From Aureimonas sp. ME7 (GTDB lineage Bacteria; Pseudomonadota; Alphaproteobacteria; Rhizobiales; Rhizobiaceae), in contig NZ_CAJCKW010000017.1 of the NCBI RefSeq assembly GCF_903970965.1, positions 1-53,160 of the forward strand: a DNA stretch of 53,160 nucleotides, written 5' to 3'. A program made the translations under genes and the position numbers. Shown piece after piece: positions 8,211 to 15,807 of this stretch. Under the pieces are notes generated by a model. The model was not told where the DNA came from. It searched no databases and was given only the letters and a program-made list of their open reading frames with translations. Within the stretch, counting starts at the first letter, position 1. Every line of letters begins with the position of its first letter.

Positions 8211-10313
8211 TTAGGCCGCGCGCTTCGACTGGACGAGCAGGCAGCCGTCGGGCTGCATGATCACTTCTCGACTGCTGGTGACGATCGTCGAGGTTTCACG
8301 CTCGGTGATCACAGCCGGACCCTCGATCCAGTCGCCCGGTCTCAGCGTCCGCCGTTCCACCACGGCCGCATCGCGCATCGCACCGTCCTGGACGTCGAAG
8401 ATCGCGCGCGTCTCGGATGCCGCGACGCGGCGATCCTTGCTGGCCTGCTCGACCGTCTCAGGCGAGGTCATCTTGGAGCTCGCCCGCAGCGACCATGACA
8501 CGATCTCGACGTCGAGACCGTCGATGCCGCGGCCGAAGAAGCGCGCGTACTCACGCTCGAACATGTCGCGGAAGTGGTCGGCATCGCCTTGCGCATAAGG
8601 GCGGACCTCGACCGCGATCGGCAGCTCCCAGCCCTGGCCGGCATAGCGCATGTAGGCGGTGCACTCGAGTTCCGGCTCGGCATCGGGTGCGCCGGAGCGC
8701 ACGAACGAGACCGCTTCCTCGCGCACCGCGTCGATTACGGTGTTGATCGCCTCGGCATCGAAGGCGCCGAGGCGCTGGTAGGCGGAGCGTACGGACTCGA
8801 ACCCGAAGGGCGCGCGCAGGAAGCCGATCGCCGACCCGACGCCCGCCCCCGGCGGCACGATCAGCTTGTCGATGCCGAGCTTCTCGCAAAGTCGCGAGGC
8901 ATGGATGGGCGCCGCGCCGCCGAAGGCGATCATCGTGAACTCGGCGAGTTCCTTGCCGCTTTCCACCGCGTGCATGCGCGCGGCGTTGCTCATGTTCTCG
9001 TCGACCACTTCGCTGAGGCCGTAGGCGGCGGTGCGCGTGTCGATGCTCAGCGGCGAGGCCAGTGCGCGGTCGAGCGCAGTTTGCGAGGCGGCGCCGTCGA
9101 GCTTCATCGTGCCGCCGGCAAACGCTTCGGGGTCGAGACGGCCGAGAACGAGATCGGCATCCGTCACCGTCGCGCCCTCGCCGCCGCGCCCGTAGCAGGC
9201 AGGACCCGGCTCGGAGCCGGCCGAATGCGGGCCGACCCGGATCTGGCGCATGGAATCCACCGAGGCGATCGAGCCGCCGCCGGCGCCGATCTCCACCATC
9301 TCGATCACCGGGATCGAGATCGGCATGCCCGAGCCCTTCTTGAAGCGCGTGGTGCGGGCGACCTCGAAGGTCTTGGAGGTCTTCGGCGTTTGCCCCTCGA
9401 TCAGGCAGATCTTCGCGGTGGTGCCGCCCATGTCGTAGGAAATGACCTGGTCGAGGCCGTATTGCGTCGCGACATGCGCGGCGAAGATCGCGCCGCCCGC
9501 CGGGCCCGATTCGAGAAGGCGCACGGGAAACTCGATGGCGCTCTCGACGCTGATCAACCCGCCGCCCGAGTGGATCATGAACACCGGGCACGCGGCGCCC
9601 TCGCTCCGCAGGCGTCCCGCGAGGCGGTTCAGGTAGGAGGCGATCAGCGGCTTCACGTAGGCGTTGGCGCAGACCGTGTTGAAGCGCTGGAACTCGCGCA
9701 TCTGCGGCGAGACCTCGGAGGAGATCGATACGAAGAGATCCGGCTTCTTCGCCAGGAGGCGATCGCGCACGCGCCGCTCGTTTTCGCCGTTCAGGTAGGA
9801 GTGGATGAGGCCAATCGCGACGCTCTCGTAGCCGCTCGCGACGATGCGCTCGCACAAGGCGTCGAGTTCGGCGTCGTCGAGTGCGCGCAGAACCGTTCCG
9901 TCCGCGCCGATGCGCTCGTCGAGGACGAAGCGTTCGTCGCGGCTGATCAAGGGTGCCGGCAGCACGATGTCGAGATCGTATTGCTCGAACCGGCTTTCGG
10001 TCCGCATCTCGACGACGTCGCGAAAGCCCTTGGTGGTGATGAAGGCGGTGCGTGCACCGCGGCGCTCGATCAGCGCGTTGGTCGCTAGCGTCGTGCCGTG
10101 AATGATCGTATCGATCTCGGCCAGGGCGACGCCGCCGGCTTCCGCCACCTGTCGCAGGCCCTTCACGATCGCTTCCTCGGGCGCCGTGTAGTCGGTCAGC
10201 ACCTTGATCGAATGAAGTTCGCTCCCGATCTCCATCGCGACATCGGTGAAGGTCCCGCCGATATCGACGCCCACCCTGATCTGCTTGCCATCCATCGTCA
10301 TTTCAGCACCCAT
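8211..10313 (-). CDS. hyuA: Hydantoinase A / 5-oxoprolinase alpha-type ATPase subunit
   Basis: 700 residues, full length for HyuA. Starts with the ASKHA-type phosphate loop VGVDIGGTFTDVA, followed by IIHGTTLATNALIERRGARTAF, HSGGG, the second phosphate loop SYDMGGTTAKICLIE, and GAGGGSIA. This subunit phosphorylates the ring amide with ATP; HyuB completes hydrolysis. The start is ambiguous: ATG 10313, 10301 and 10295 are all in frame, with GAAGG just ahead of the first. Order on the minus strand is importer genes, hyuA, hyuB, aminotransferase. A long GC-rich hairpin (10440-10475) lies between this gene and the binding-protein gene upstream, which may lower hyuA expression relative to the binding protein. 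Confidence 0.92.
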   Translation of the reverse strand: MGAEMTMDGKQIRVGVDIGGTFTDVAMEIGSELHSIKVLTDYTAPEEAIVKGLRQVAEAGGVALAEIDTIIHGTTLATNALIERRGARTAFITTKGFRDVVEMRTESRFEQYDLDIVLPAPLISRDERFVLDERIGADGTVLRALDDAELDALCERIVASGYESVAIGLIHSYLNGENERRVRDRLLAKKPDLFVSISSEVSPQMREFQRFNTVCANAYVKPLIASYLNRLAGRLRSEGAACPVFMIHSGGGLISVESAIEFPVRLLESGPAGGAIFAAHVATQYGLDQVISYDMGGTTAKICLIEGQTPKTSKTFEVARTTRFKKGSGMPISIPVIEMVEIGAGGGSIASVDSMRQIRVGPHSAGSEPGPACYGRGGEGATVTDADLVLGRLDPEAFAGGTMKLDGAASQTALDRALASPLSIDTRTAAYGLSEVVDENMSNAARMHAVESGKELAEFTMIAFGGAAPIHASRLCEKLGIDKLIVPPGAGVGSAIGFLRAPFGFESVRSAYQRLGAFDAEAINTVIDAVREEAVSFVRSGAPDAEPELECTAYMRYAGQGWELPIAVEVRPYAQGDADHFRDMFEREYARFFGRGIDGLDVEIVSWSLRASSKMTSPETVEQASKDRRVAASETRAIFDVQDGAMRDAAVVERRTLRPGDWIEGPAVITERETSTIVTSSREVIMQPDGCLLVQSKRAA

Positions 10314-10439
10314 GCCTTCAGCATTCGGTTGGGTCGGCGCGTCCCGATCGCCGCGGAAGGGCGATGCGATGGCGCGAGTTCGTCCGATCCGGCGCGCGAA
10401 GTGCGCGCCGGTTGTCTCGTTTCGGAATGTCGTATCGGG

Positions 10440-10475
10440 GGAGGGCGCGTCCGGGCGATGCTCCGCGCGCCCTCC
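10440..10475 (-). terminator. Intercistronic stem-loop after the binding-protein gene
   Basis: Perfect 10-bp inverted repeat, GGAGGGCGCG (10440-10449) and CGCGCCCTCC (10466-10475), 16-nt loop, directly downstream of the stop at 10482. No T-tract follows on the minus strand, so it is more likely an mRNA-stabilising or partial attenuation structure of the kind often found after periplasmic binding-protein genes than a full terminator. Confidence 0.6.
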
Positions 10476-10481
10476 GTGCGG

Positions 10482-11324
10482 CTACTGCTTGCCGGTGAAG
10501 TCGACGCCGTCCATCGTGCGCGGCAGATCTGGGCGCTTGGCGCCGATCCACTTCGTGTAGAGGGCGTCCAGCGTTCCGTCCTCGCCGTGACGGGTGACGA
10601 AGTCGTTCAGGAAGTCGAGCATCTCCCCATCGCCCTTGCGCACCGCCATCGCCTGGAAATTGTCGGAGACCTTGTACTTGGCCTCGTACTGATCGGCGCG
10701 TCCGGTGTTGGCGATCACGATGCCGTAGGTCACCGATCCGAGAATGGCATCGACCTGGCTGGACAGGAGAGCCTGAACGGTGGTCGCGTCGTCGTCGTAG
10801 CCGCGGATCTGCGTTTCAGCTGGCGCGACCGAGCGCAGCATCGGCTCGAAAGCGCTGCCGCGATTGACGCCGACGACGTAGTTGGCGAGATCCTCGTTGC
10901 CTGAGATCGTCGCATCCTTGCGGCCCCAGAGCGTGATGTCGTTCGCCGAATAGGGATAGGCGAACTGGATGACCTTCGCTCGCTCGGCGGTGACGGTCAT
11001 CGAGGGCACGAGGAAGTCCACCTCGCCGTTGACCAGCGAGGGAATGCGGTTCTGGCCCGTGATGCGCACGAACTCCGGCTTCACGCCGAGTTCCTTGGCG
11101 ATCATCTTGGCGATCTCGATGTCGAAGCCTTCGTTCTGGCCGGCCTCGTCGATGAAACCCCAGGGGAACTGGTCCATCTGGACCCCGATGCGGGCCGTCC
11201 CCTTGGCCTTGAGCTCTTCGGGCGTGACGGCACCGGCCGTTCCCGCAGCTCCAAGAAGGAGACCGGCGGCGGCGACAAGAGCCGCAAGGGATGTGGTGTT
11301 CATGCGCATTGGACGAAAGGGCAT
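10482..11324 (-). CDS. Polar amino acid ABC importer, periplasmic binding protein (block B)
   Basis: 280 residues from ATG 11324. A GTG at 11333 is in frame, but the Shine-Dalgarno AAGAGG is about 8 nt before 11324. An N-terminal hydrophobic signal peptide ends near AGTAGA (about residue 31). The mature protein is a type II SBP of the glutamine/cystine-binding family: TARIGVQMDQFPWGF, EGFDIEIAKMIAKELG, EVDFLVPSMTVTAERAKVIQFAYPY, and C-terminal DFLNDFVTRHGEDGTLDALY. It delivers a small amino acid-like solute to the two permeases and ATPase encoded with it. Linkage to hyuAB suggests the ligand is the cyclic amide or its open form. Confidence 0.92.
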   Translation of the reverse strand: MPFRPMRMNTTSLAALVAAAGLLLGAAGTAGAVTPEELKAKGTARIGVQMDQFPWGFIDEAGQNEGFDIEIAKMIAKELGVKPEFVRITGQNRIPSLVNGEVDFLVPSMTVTAERAKVIQFAYPYSANDITLWGRKDATISGNEDLANYVVGVNRGSAFEPMLRSVAPAETQIRGYDDDATTVQALLSSQVDAILGSVTYGIVIANTGRADQYEAKYKVSDNFQAMAVRKGDGEMLDFLNDFVTRHGEDGTLDALYTKWIGAKRPDLPRTMDGVDFTGKQ

Positions 11325-11358
11325 GCGATTCACCTCTTGCTGATACCAGATGTTGAAC

Positions 11359-12009
11359 TTACCGGCCCGTGTGGAGCCGCTTCTCGATGCGGGCCGCGTA
11401 CCAGGTGAGCGGCAGGCAGATGGCGAAGTAGACGGCGCCGACCGCGGCGTAGACCTGCAGGGGCTGGAAGGTGATGTTGGACATCAGCTGACCCGAGCGC
11501 GTGAGTTCCGTCAGCCCGACGAGAGCGGCCAGCGCCGTGCCCTTGATCAGGTTCACGAGAAAGCCGATCGTTGCCGGAAGACCGATGCGGAAGGCCTGCG
11601 GGAGGATCACGTCCTTCATCAGCGACACGTATCCCAGGCTGAGCGCGCGTGCCGCCTCGCTTTGGCCGTTGGGCACCGCCTGGATGCTGCCGCGCCAGAT
11701 TTCGCCGAGAAACGCGCTGGCATGGAGCGAGAGGCCGATCGTCAGCGCGACCCAGACGTCGAGGCGCAAGCCCAAGAGCGGAAGGCCGAAGTAAACGAAG
11801 AACAGCTGGATCAGGAGCGGGGTGCCCTGGAAGATCTGGATGTAGATCGCCGCCGCGATGCGCAAGGGGCGCAGGCGGCTCGTGCGCGCCAAGGCCACCA
11901 GGAGGCCGCCGCAGCCGCCGAACACGAAGGCCAGGAGCGAAAGGATCACCGTCCAGCGTGCGCCGTCCAGAATGAAGAGGAACTCGGAGAAGCCGAAGGC
12001 ACGGATCAT
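11359..12009 (-). CDS. Polar amino acid ABC importer permease
   Basis: 216 residues from ATG 12009 (start MIRAFGFSEFLFILDGARW); an upstream extension to 12108 is arginine/serine-rich and overlaps the other permease in the wrong frame, so it is rejected. Family marks of HisMQ-type permeases: GARWTVILSLLAFVFGG at the N-terminus, IQIFQGTPLLIQLFFVYFGLP, and the EAA loop GQSEAARALSLGYVSLMKDVILPQAFR that docks with the ATPase. About five membrane helices are expected. It starts just past the stop of the partner permease (12020), within one minus-strand operon with the ATPase and the binding protein. Confidence 0.9.
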   Translation of the reverse strand: MIRAFGFSEFLFILDGARWTVILSLLAFVFGGCGGLLVALARTSRLRPLRIAAAIYIQIFQGTPLLIQLFFVYFGLPLLGLRLDVWVALTIGLSLHASAFLGEIWRGSIQAVPNGQSEAARALSLGYVSLMKDVILPQAFRIGLPATIGFLVNLIKGTALAALVGLTELTRSGQLMSNITFQPLQVYAAVGAVYFAICLPLTWYAARIEKRLHTGR

Positions 12010-12019
12010 CGAACGACCC

Positions 12020-12688
12020 TCACTTGACCGGATACGAGAAGTAGAGCTTGCCCACGCCCTGGAGAGCCAGGGAGAAGATCTGCGAGATCGCGAGGTAGAG
12101 AGCGCCAAGGACGCAATACACCTCGAAGGAGCGGAACGTCTGGTTGTCGATCATCTGCCCGGCATAGGTCAGATCCATCGCAGAAATGGACGCGACAAGG
12201 CTCGAGTTGAGCGTCAGGAGTATGAACTGGCTGCAAAGCGCCGGGTATACGGCGCGGATCGCCGGACGGAACACTACGAAGCGGTAGATGCTGAGCGGCG
12301 AAAGCCCGAGGGCCTTTCCGGCTTCGATCTGGCCGGGACGGATGGACTGGACGCCCCCGCGAATGATCTCCGCGGCATAGGCGGCGCAATTCAGGGTCAT
12401 CGCGACGATCGCTGCGGATTCGGGCCCGATCCGAAGGCCGATCGCCGGCAGGCCGAAATAGATGAAGAAGATCTGCACGAGGAACGGCGTGTTGCGGATC
12501 AGTTCGATATAGCCGAGCGCGACGGCGCTCAAGGCGCGGCTCCTGCTCAATCGCATCAGCATGAAGACGATGCCCAAAGCCATGCCGAGGATCATCGCGA
12601 TCGCCGACAGTTTCAGCGTCTGCCCGGCCCCTGCCGCAAGGGTCGGCCAAGCCGCCAGAACCGGTCCGAAATCGAACGTGTAGTTCAT
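12020..12688 (-). CDS. Polar amino acid ABC importer permease
   Basis: 222 residues. Inner-membrane subunit of the HisMQ family, visible as AAGAGQTLKLSAIAMILGMALG, ELIRNTPFLVQIFFIYFGLPAIG, NCAAYAAEIIRGG and the EAA loop GQIEAGKALGLSPLSIYRFV with PALCSQF after it. It would pair as a heterodimer with the permease encoded at 11359-12009 and the ATPase at 12723-13463. The gene lies 34 bp after the ATPase stop and 10 bp before the next start, so one transcript is likely. Nothing abnormal seen. Confidence 0.92.
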   Translation of the reverse strand: MNYTFDFGPVLAAWPTLAAGAGQTLKLSAIAMILGMALGIVFMLMRLSRSRALSAVALGYIELIRNTPFLVQIFFIYFGLPAIGLRIGPESAAIVAMTLNCAAYAAEIIRGGVQSIRPGQIEAGKALGLSPLSIYRFVVFRPAIRAVYPALCSQFILLTLNSSLVASISAMDLTYAGQMIDNQTFRSFEVYCVLGALYLAISQIFSLALQGVGKLYFSYPVK

Positions 12689-12722
12689 TTGCCCACTCCC
12701 GGTTCCGCTGACCGCGCCGCGC

Positions 12723-13463
12723 TCAATGGTTCAGGATCTGCCCGAGGAAGGCTCGGGTACGCTCGTGTTTCGGGCTTCCGAAGAATTCGGCCGGCGGCGC
12801 GCTTTCGATGATCTCGCCGCGGTCCATGAAGATGACCCGGTGAGCGACGGCGCGGGCAAAACCCATTTCGTGCGTGACGCAGATCATCGTGATGCCGTCG
12901 TCGGCCAGCGAGACCATCGTGTCGAGCACCTCCTTGACCATCTCCGGATCGAGGGCGGAGGTCGGCTCGTCGAACAGCATGATCTTCGGGCCCATGCAGA
13001 GCGCGCGTGCGATCGCCACCCGCTGTTGCTGCCCGCCCGAGAGTTGCGCGGGATACTTGCCGGCCTGATCGGCGATGTGGACACGCTCCAGAAAGCGCAT
13101 CGCCGTCGCCTTGGCGTCGGCGACCGACACCCCGCGTGCGCGACGAGGCGCCAGCATGCAGTTCTCGAGAACCGTCAGATGAGGGAACAGGTTGAACTGC
13201 TGGAACACCATTCCGACGTCGCGGCGCACCGCATTCGCGTTCCGGCCCTTCTGGGCGAGCACCGTGCCGTTGACCGTGATCGTGCCCTTCTCGATCTCCT
13301 CCAGGTGGTTGATGCAGCGGATCAGCGTTGACTTGCCCGATCCGGAGGGGCCGCAAAGCACGATGTGCTCGCCGGGAGCGACGTCGAGATTGACGTTCTT
13401 GAGAACGTGAAGGGGGCCGAACCACTTGTCGACGGCCACCATCTGAATCGCATTCTCGGTCAT
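12723..13463 (-). CDS. Polar amino acid ABC importer ATPase (GlnQ type)
   Basis: 246 residues, typical single-domain GlnQ/HisP protein. Walker [10 protein letters not shown] (38-46), Q-loop [10 protein letters not shown], signature [15 protein letters not shown] (141-155), Walker [13 protein letters not shown] (161-172) and the switch His in [11 protein letters not shown]. It energises the importer made of the two permeases downstream and the binding protein at 10482-11324. It follows the RidA-like gene by 37 bp on the same strand, which makes RidA, ATPase, permease, permease, binding protein, HyuA, HyuB, aminotransferase a plausible single regulon. Confidence 0.93.
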   Translation of the reverse strand: MTENAIQMVAVDKWFGPLHVLKNVNLDVAPGEHIVLCGPSGSGKSTLIRCINHLEEIEKGTITVNGTVLAQKGRNANAVRRDVGMVFQQFNLFPHLTVLENCMLAPRRARGVSVADAKATAMRFLERVHIADQAGKYPAQLSGGQQQRVAIARALCMGPKIMLFDEPTSALDPEMVKEVLDTMVSLADDGITMICVTHEMGFARAVAHRVIFMDRGEIIESAPPAEFFGSPKHERTRAFLGQILNH

Positions 13464-13500
13464 TGGATTCCTCCTGGATCAGGATGACGGCGACGGCGTC

Positions 13501-13968
13501 TCAGCCTTCGACCTCGAAGATCGCGTCGATCTCCACGGCGAAGCCGCGCGGCAGCGAACCGGCGCCGAGCGCCGTGCGGCAGTGCTGGCCCTTTTCGCCG
13601 AAGACCGCGACGAGGAGATCGGAGGCACCGTCGATCACCGCCGGATGCTTCTGAAAGCCGGGGACCGCGTTGACGAAACCCCGCAACTGGACGCACGAGG
13701 CGACCCGATCGAGGTCGCCATCCAGGGCGAGCGCGACACGGGCGATCAGATTGATGCCGGCGGCGCGGGCTGCGTCGTAGCCTTCCTCCAATGTCATCGT
13801 ATCTCCGACGACACCGATGAAGGCATCGACGCCGTCCACCCGCGGCACCTGCCCGGACACGAACAGCAGCGATCCAACCCGTCTGTGGGGAACATAGGTG
13901 CCGCTTGCCGGCGCCAACCGGGGCAAGCGGATGTTCAGTTCTTCGAGGCGGGTTGCGATTGTGCTCAT
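13501..13968 (-). CDS. RidA (YjgF/YER057c/UK114) family protein
   Basis: 155 residues. Shows the family strand order (RVGSLLFVSGQVP near 30-42, GVVGDTMTLEEGYDAARAA, and the C-terminal CRTALGAGSLPRGFAVEIDAIFEVEG). The Arg in CRTALG corresponds to the ligand-binding Arg of RidA, and VEIDA holds the usual acidic residue, so an imine/enamine hydrolase activity is possible. RidA proteins remove reactive 2-aminoacrylate-type enamines made by PLP enzymes; catabolic-cluster members often act on pathway enamines. First gene of the block B minus-strand run and divergent from the FCD regulator at 14.3 kb, with paired operator-like repeats in between. Confidence 0.88.
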   Translation of the reverse strand: MSTIATRLEELNIRLPRLAPASGTYVPHRRVGSLLFVSGQVPRVDGVDAFIGVVGDTMTLEEGYDAARAAGINLIARVALALDGDLDRVASCVQLRGFVNAVPGFQKHPAVIDGASDLLVAVFGEKGQHCRTALGAGSLPRGFAVEIDAIFEVEG

Positions 13969-14050
13969 GCCTGAGGCCCGAATGCGTCGAATTCACAACT
14001 GTGTGTCGCTGAGAATGCTGAACGACATACGATCTCATGTCAACCACTCC

Positions 14051-14072
14051 AAAAATCAATATGATGATTTTT
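14051..14072. promoter_or_regulatory. Candidate operator 1 (AAAAATCA / TGATTTTT)
   Basis: Perfect 8-bp arms (14051-14058 and 14065-14072) around a 6-nt spacer, about 85 bp upstream of the RidA-like start. Contains ATGATGATTTT, which recurs inverted at 14134-14147. Likely bound by the adjacent FCD regulator (inference). Confidence 0.5.
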
Positions 14073-14132
14073 GACGAGTTAGTCTGTCGGGTGGGTATCA
14101 AGCGAAATGCTCGTAATCTCAGCTGAATGCAC

Positions 14133-14150
14133 GTAAAATCATCATTTTAC
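14133..14150. promoter_or_regulatory. Candidate operator 2 (GTAAAAT / ATTTTAC)
   Basis: Perfect 7-bp arms around CATC. It lies about 75 bp from operator 1 and closer to the regulator gene. The spacing of about seven helical turns would place both sites on the same face of DNA, compatible with looping by two dimers. Inference only. Confidence 0.5.
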
Positions 14151-14273
14151 CGGGAAGACCATGTCGATCCCAGCACGCTATAGAAAGAGCCTTTCGCGGT
14201 GTGGACTTTGAAATGAAGGCCTTCGGCGCACGCGTAGGATTCGATTTGGCGCAAGAGATAATATTACATAGGA

Positions 14274-15083
14274 GTGGTATTATCTTGTGGAGGGTGCCGT
14301 AACGCGCTATCGGTGAGGGACCCCTACGAAAGACGCGCCTTGACGAACCTCACCAACCGAACGAGTGCTGCCCTTCGCGCGAAGATCCTGGACGGTACGT
14401 TCGTGATCGGGGACAAGTTGCCGACCCTGGCAGTTCTGGCCGCCGAGTTCGGTGTCAGCCGCACGGTGATCCGTGAGGCCGTGGCCGCGCTCCAATCGGA
14501 CGGCCTGCTCCAGTCCAGGCACGGCGTCGGCGTCTTCGTGCTGTCGGCAGACGCAGAGGTGCCCCCGTCTCAGGCGTCGCTGACGTCCTTCGAGGGACTT
14601 GCGCAATCGCCGATCGCCTTGATGGATCTGCTCGAGTTGCGCATGGCGTTCGAGGTGCATGCGGCCGGACTTGCGGCGACGCGGCGCTCATGGGGGCAGG
14701 AGTCGCGGATCTGGGATGCGGAACGTGCCTTCGAGGAGGCACTCGATCGGGAGGAGGCGCTCGATTCGCTCGACTTCGATTTCCACAGGTCGATCGCCGA
14801 GGCAACGAACAACCAGGCGTTCCGCGAGTTCTTCGAGATCATGGGCCCTCGCATGCTGCCCCAGCCCGCATTTTCTCGCGATCTGAACCCGACCCTGATC
14901 AACGAGCCCTACATCCGGCAGACCGTTGCTGAACATCGTGCGATCTGCGAAGCGATCGCGGCAGCCGATCCGGATGGCGCTCGCGAGGCGATGAAGCGCC
15001 ACCTCACACGCAGCCATCATCGCTATCGCGGCTTTTCGAATACGGGAGGATCGCCCCTTTCCCACATCGCCCAGCATGAATGA
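14274..15083 (+). CDS. GntR-family regulator, FadR/FCD subfamily (block B)
   Basis: Up to 269 residues from GTG 14274. The first 22 residues have no family match, and in-frame GTG 14313 or TTG 14340 (LTNLTNRTSAALRAKIL) are equally possible starts, so the N-terminus is uncertain. Winged helix at roughly 25-90 (GDKLPTLAVLAAEFGVSRTVIREAVAALQSDGLL with HGVGVFV), FCD domain after 110, with conserved DFDFHRSIAEATNN, a later His in VAEHRAICEAI and MKRHLTRSHHRY. It probably senses an acid or amino acid from the HyuAB pathway and represses the divergent RidA-ABC-HyuAB operon through the repeats at 14051-14150. Closest relative in the window is the block A regulator. Confidence 0.88.
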   Translation: MVLSCGGCRNALSVRDPYERRALTNLTNRTSAALRAKILDGTFVIGDKLPTLAVLAAEFGVSRTVIREAVAALQSDGLLQSRHGVGVFVLSADAEVPPSQASLTSFEGLAQSPIALMDLLELRMAFEVHAAGLAATRRSWGQESRIWDAERAFEEALDREEALDSLDFDFHRSIAEATNNQAFREFFEIMGPRMLPQPAFSRDLNPTLINEPYIRQTVAEHRAICEAIAAADPDGAREAMKRHLTRSHHRYRGFSNTGGSPLSHIAQHE

Positions 15084-15748
15084 AGGCACCGGATCGTTGC
15101 ATGCAGCGGTTGGGCATCGGACCGCCGAATTCCAGGACAAACTCATCTTGGAAGAGTTGCCGGATCGTCTGTCAGGCAGGCAGGGGGGGGGCGGCTTTTC
15201 GGGTGGTGGATCGTAAAGATCGAAGCACATTCACAGGTGCTTGCCATGACTCACCGCATGGGCTCCGGTTCCTTCGAGCGTTCCGCTCGCCACGTAAACG
15301 AACCCTCTGCGTCGCACTGAACCTCGGGAGGTGGGATCTAAGCACTCGTAGCGGTTCTTTGTCGCTCTTCTTTGCCTTCCGGAATCGGGAAGGGATCGTC
15401 GCGTGGCCTCGGACCGGGTGGCGGCTGCAATCGATATCGCTGCACCAACGCCATGCGCAGCCTGCCTCGGCCCTGTTGGCTTATCGACATGAGCAGAGCT
15501 TGCGAACCGGCCGCGTCTCGAACGCAGCGCATCGTGCGTTTGGTCGAAACTCAAAGGTTGGGGACGCTTCAAATCACGCGGCACCGTCTCGGATTGGCCG
15601 GCCGGGCTCTCCGCCGACGGAGCGGCGAGATGTGATACTCAGGCAATAGCCGATCCGGTGACGCGGCCGCTTCGATCACGCGGAGCGTGTCGAGGTGATT
15701 TCCCGGCTCGATGGGGCCCTCCCGCCTTTCGACAGGCCCTTGTGCAAA
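15084..15748. other. Gene-free stretch
   Basis: About 665 bp in which open frames exist on both strands but none has a ribosome-binding site plus recognisable protein sequence. A run of nine G residues lies at 15183-15191. The right end holds the terminator of the chemoreceptor gene. Confidence 0.45.
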
Positions 15749-15781
15749 CATCGAAGGTGCGCAGTCCGCACACCTTCGATG
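15749..15781 (-). terminator. Intrinsic terminator of the first chemoreceptor gene
   Basis: Perfect 11-bp inverted repeat, CATCGAAGGTG (15749-15759) and CACCTTCGATG (15771-15781), 11-nt loop, followed on the minus strand by TTT. It lies 27 bp past the stop of the receptor gene. Confidence 0.75.
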
Positions 15782-15807
15782 TCATCGTGTCGTTTTCAGG
15801 GGCAGCC

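Larger units (their letters stand above)
13969..14273. promoter_or_regulatory. Divergent promoter region, RidA-like gene and second FCD regulator
   Basis: 305 bp without genes, markedly AT-richer than its surroundings at 14050-14160. It contains two inverted repeats (14051-14072 and 14133-14150) sharing an ATGATGATTTT core in opposite orientation. It should contain the promoter of the long block B operon and that of the regulator gene; exact boxes were not assigned. Confidence 0.55.

Noticed and set aside
15080-15649. 189-codon frame after the block B regulator
   Set aside because: Low-complexity translation without family features; spans a G9 run and has no conserved neighbours or signal.
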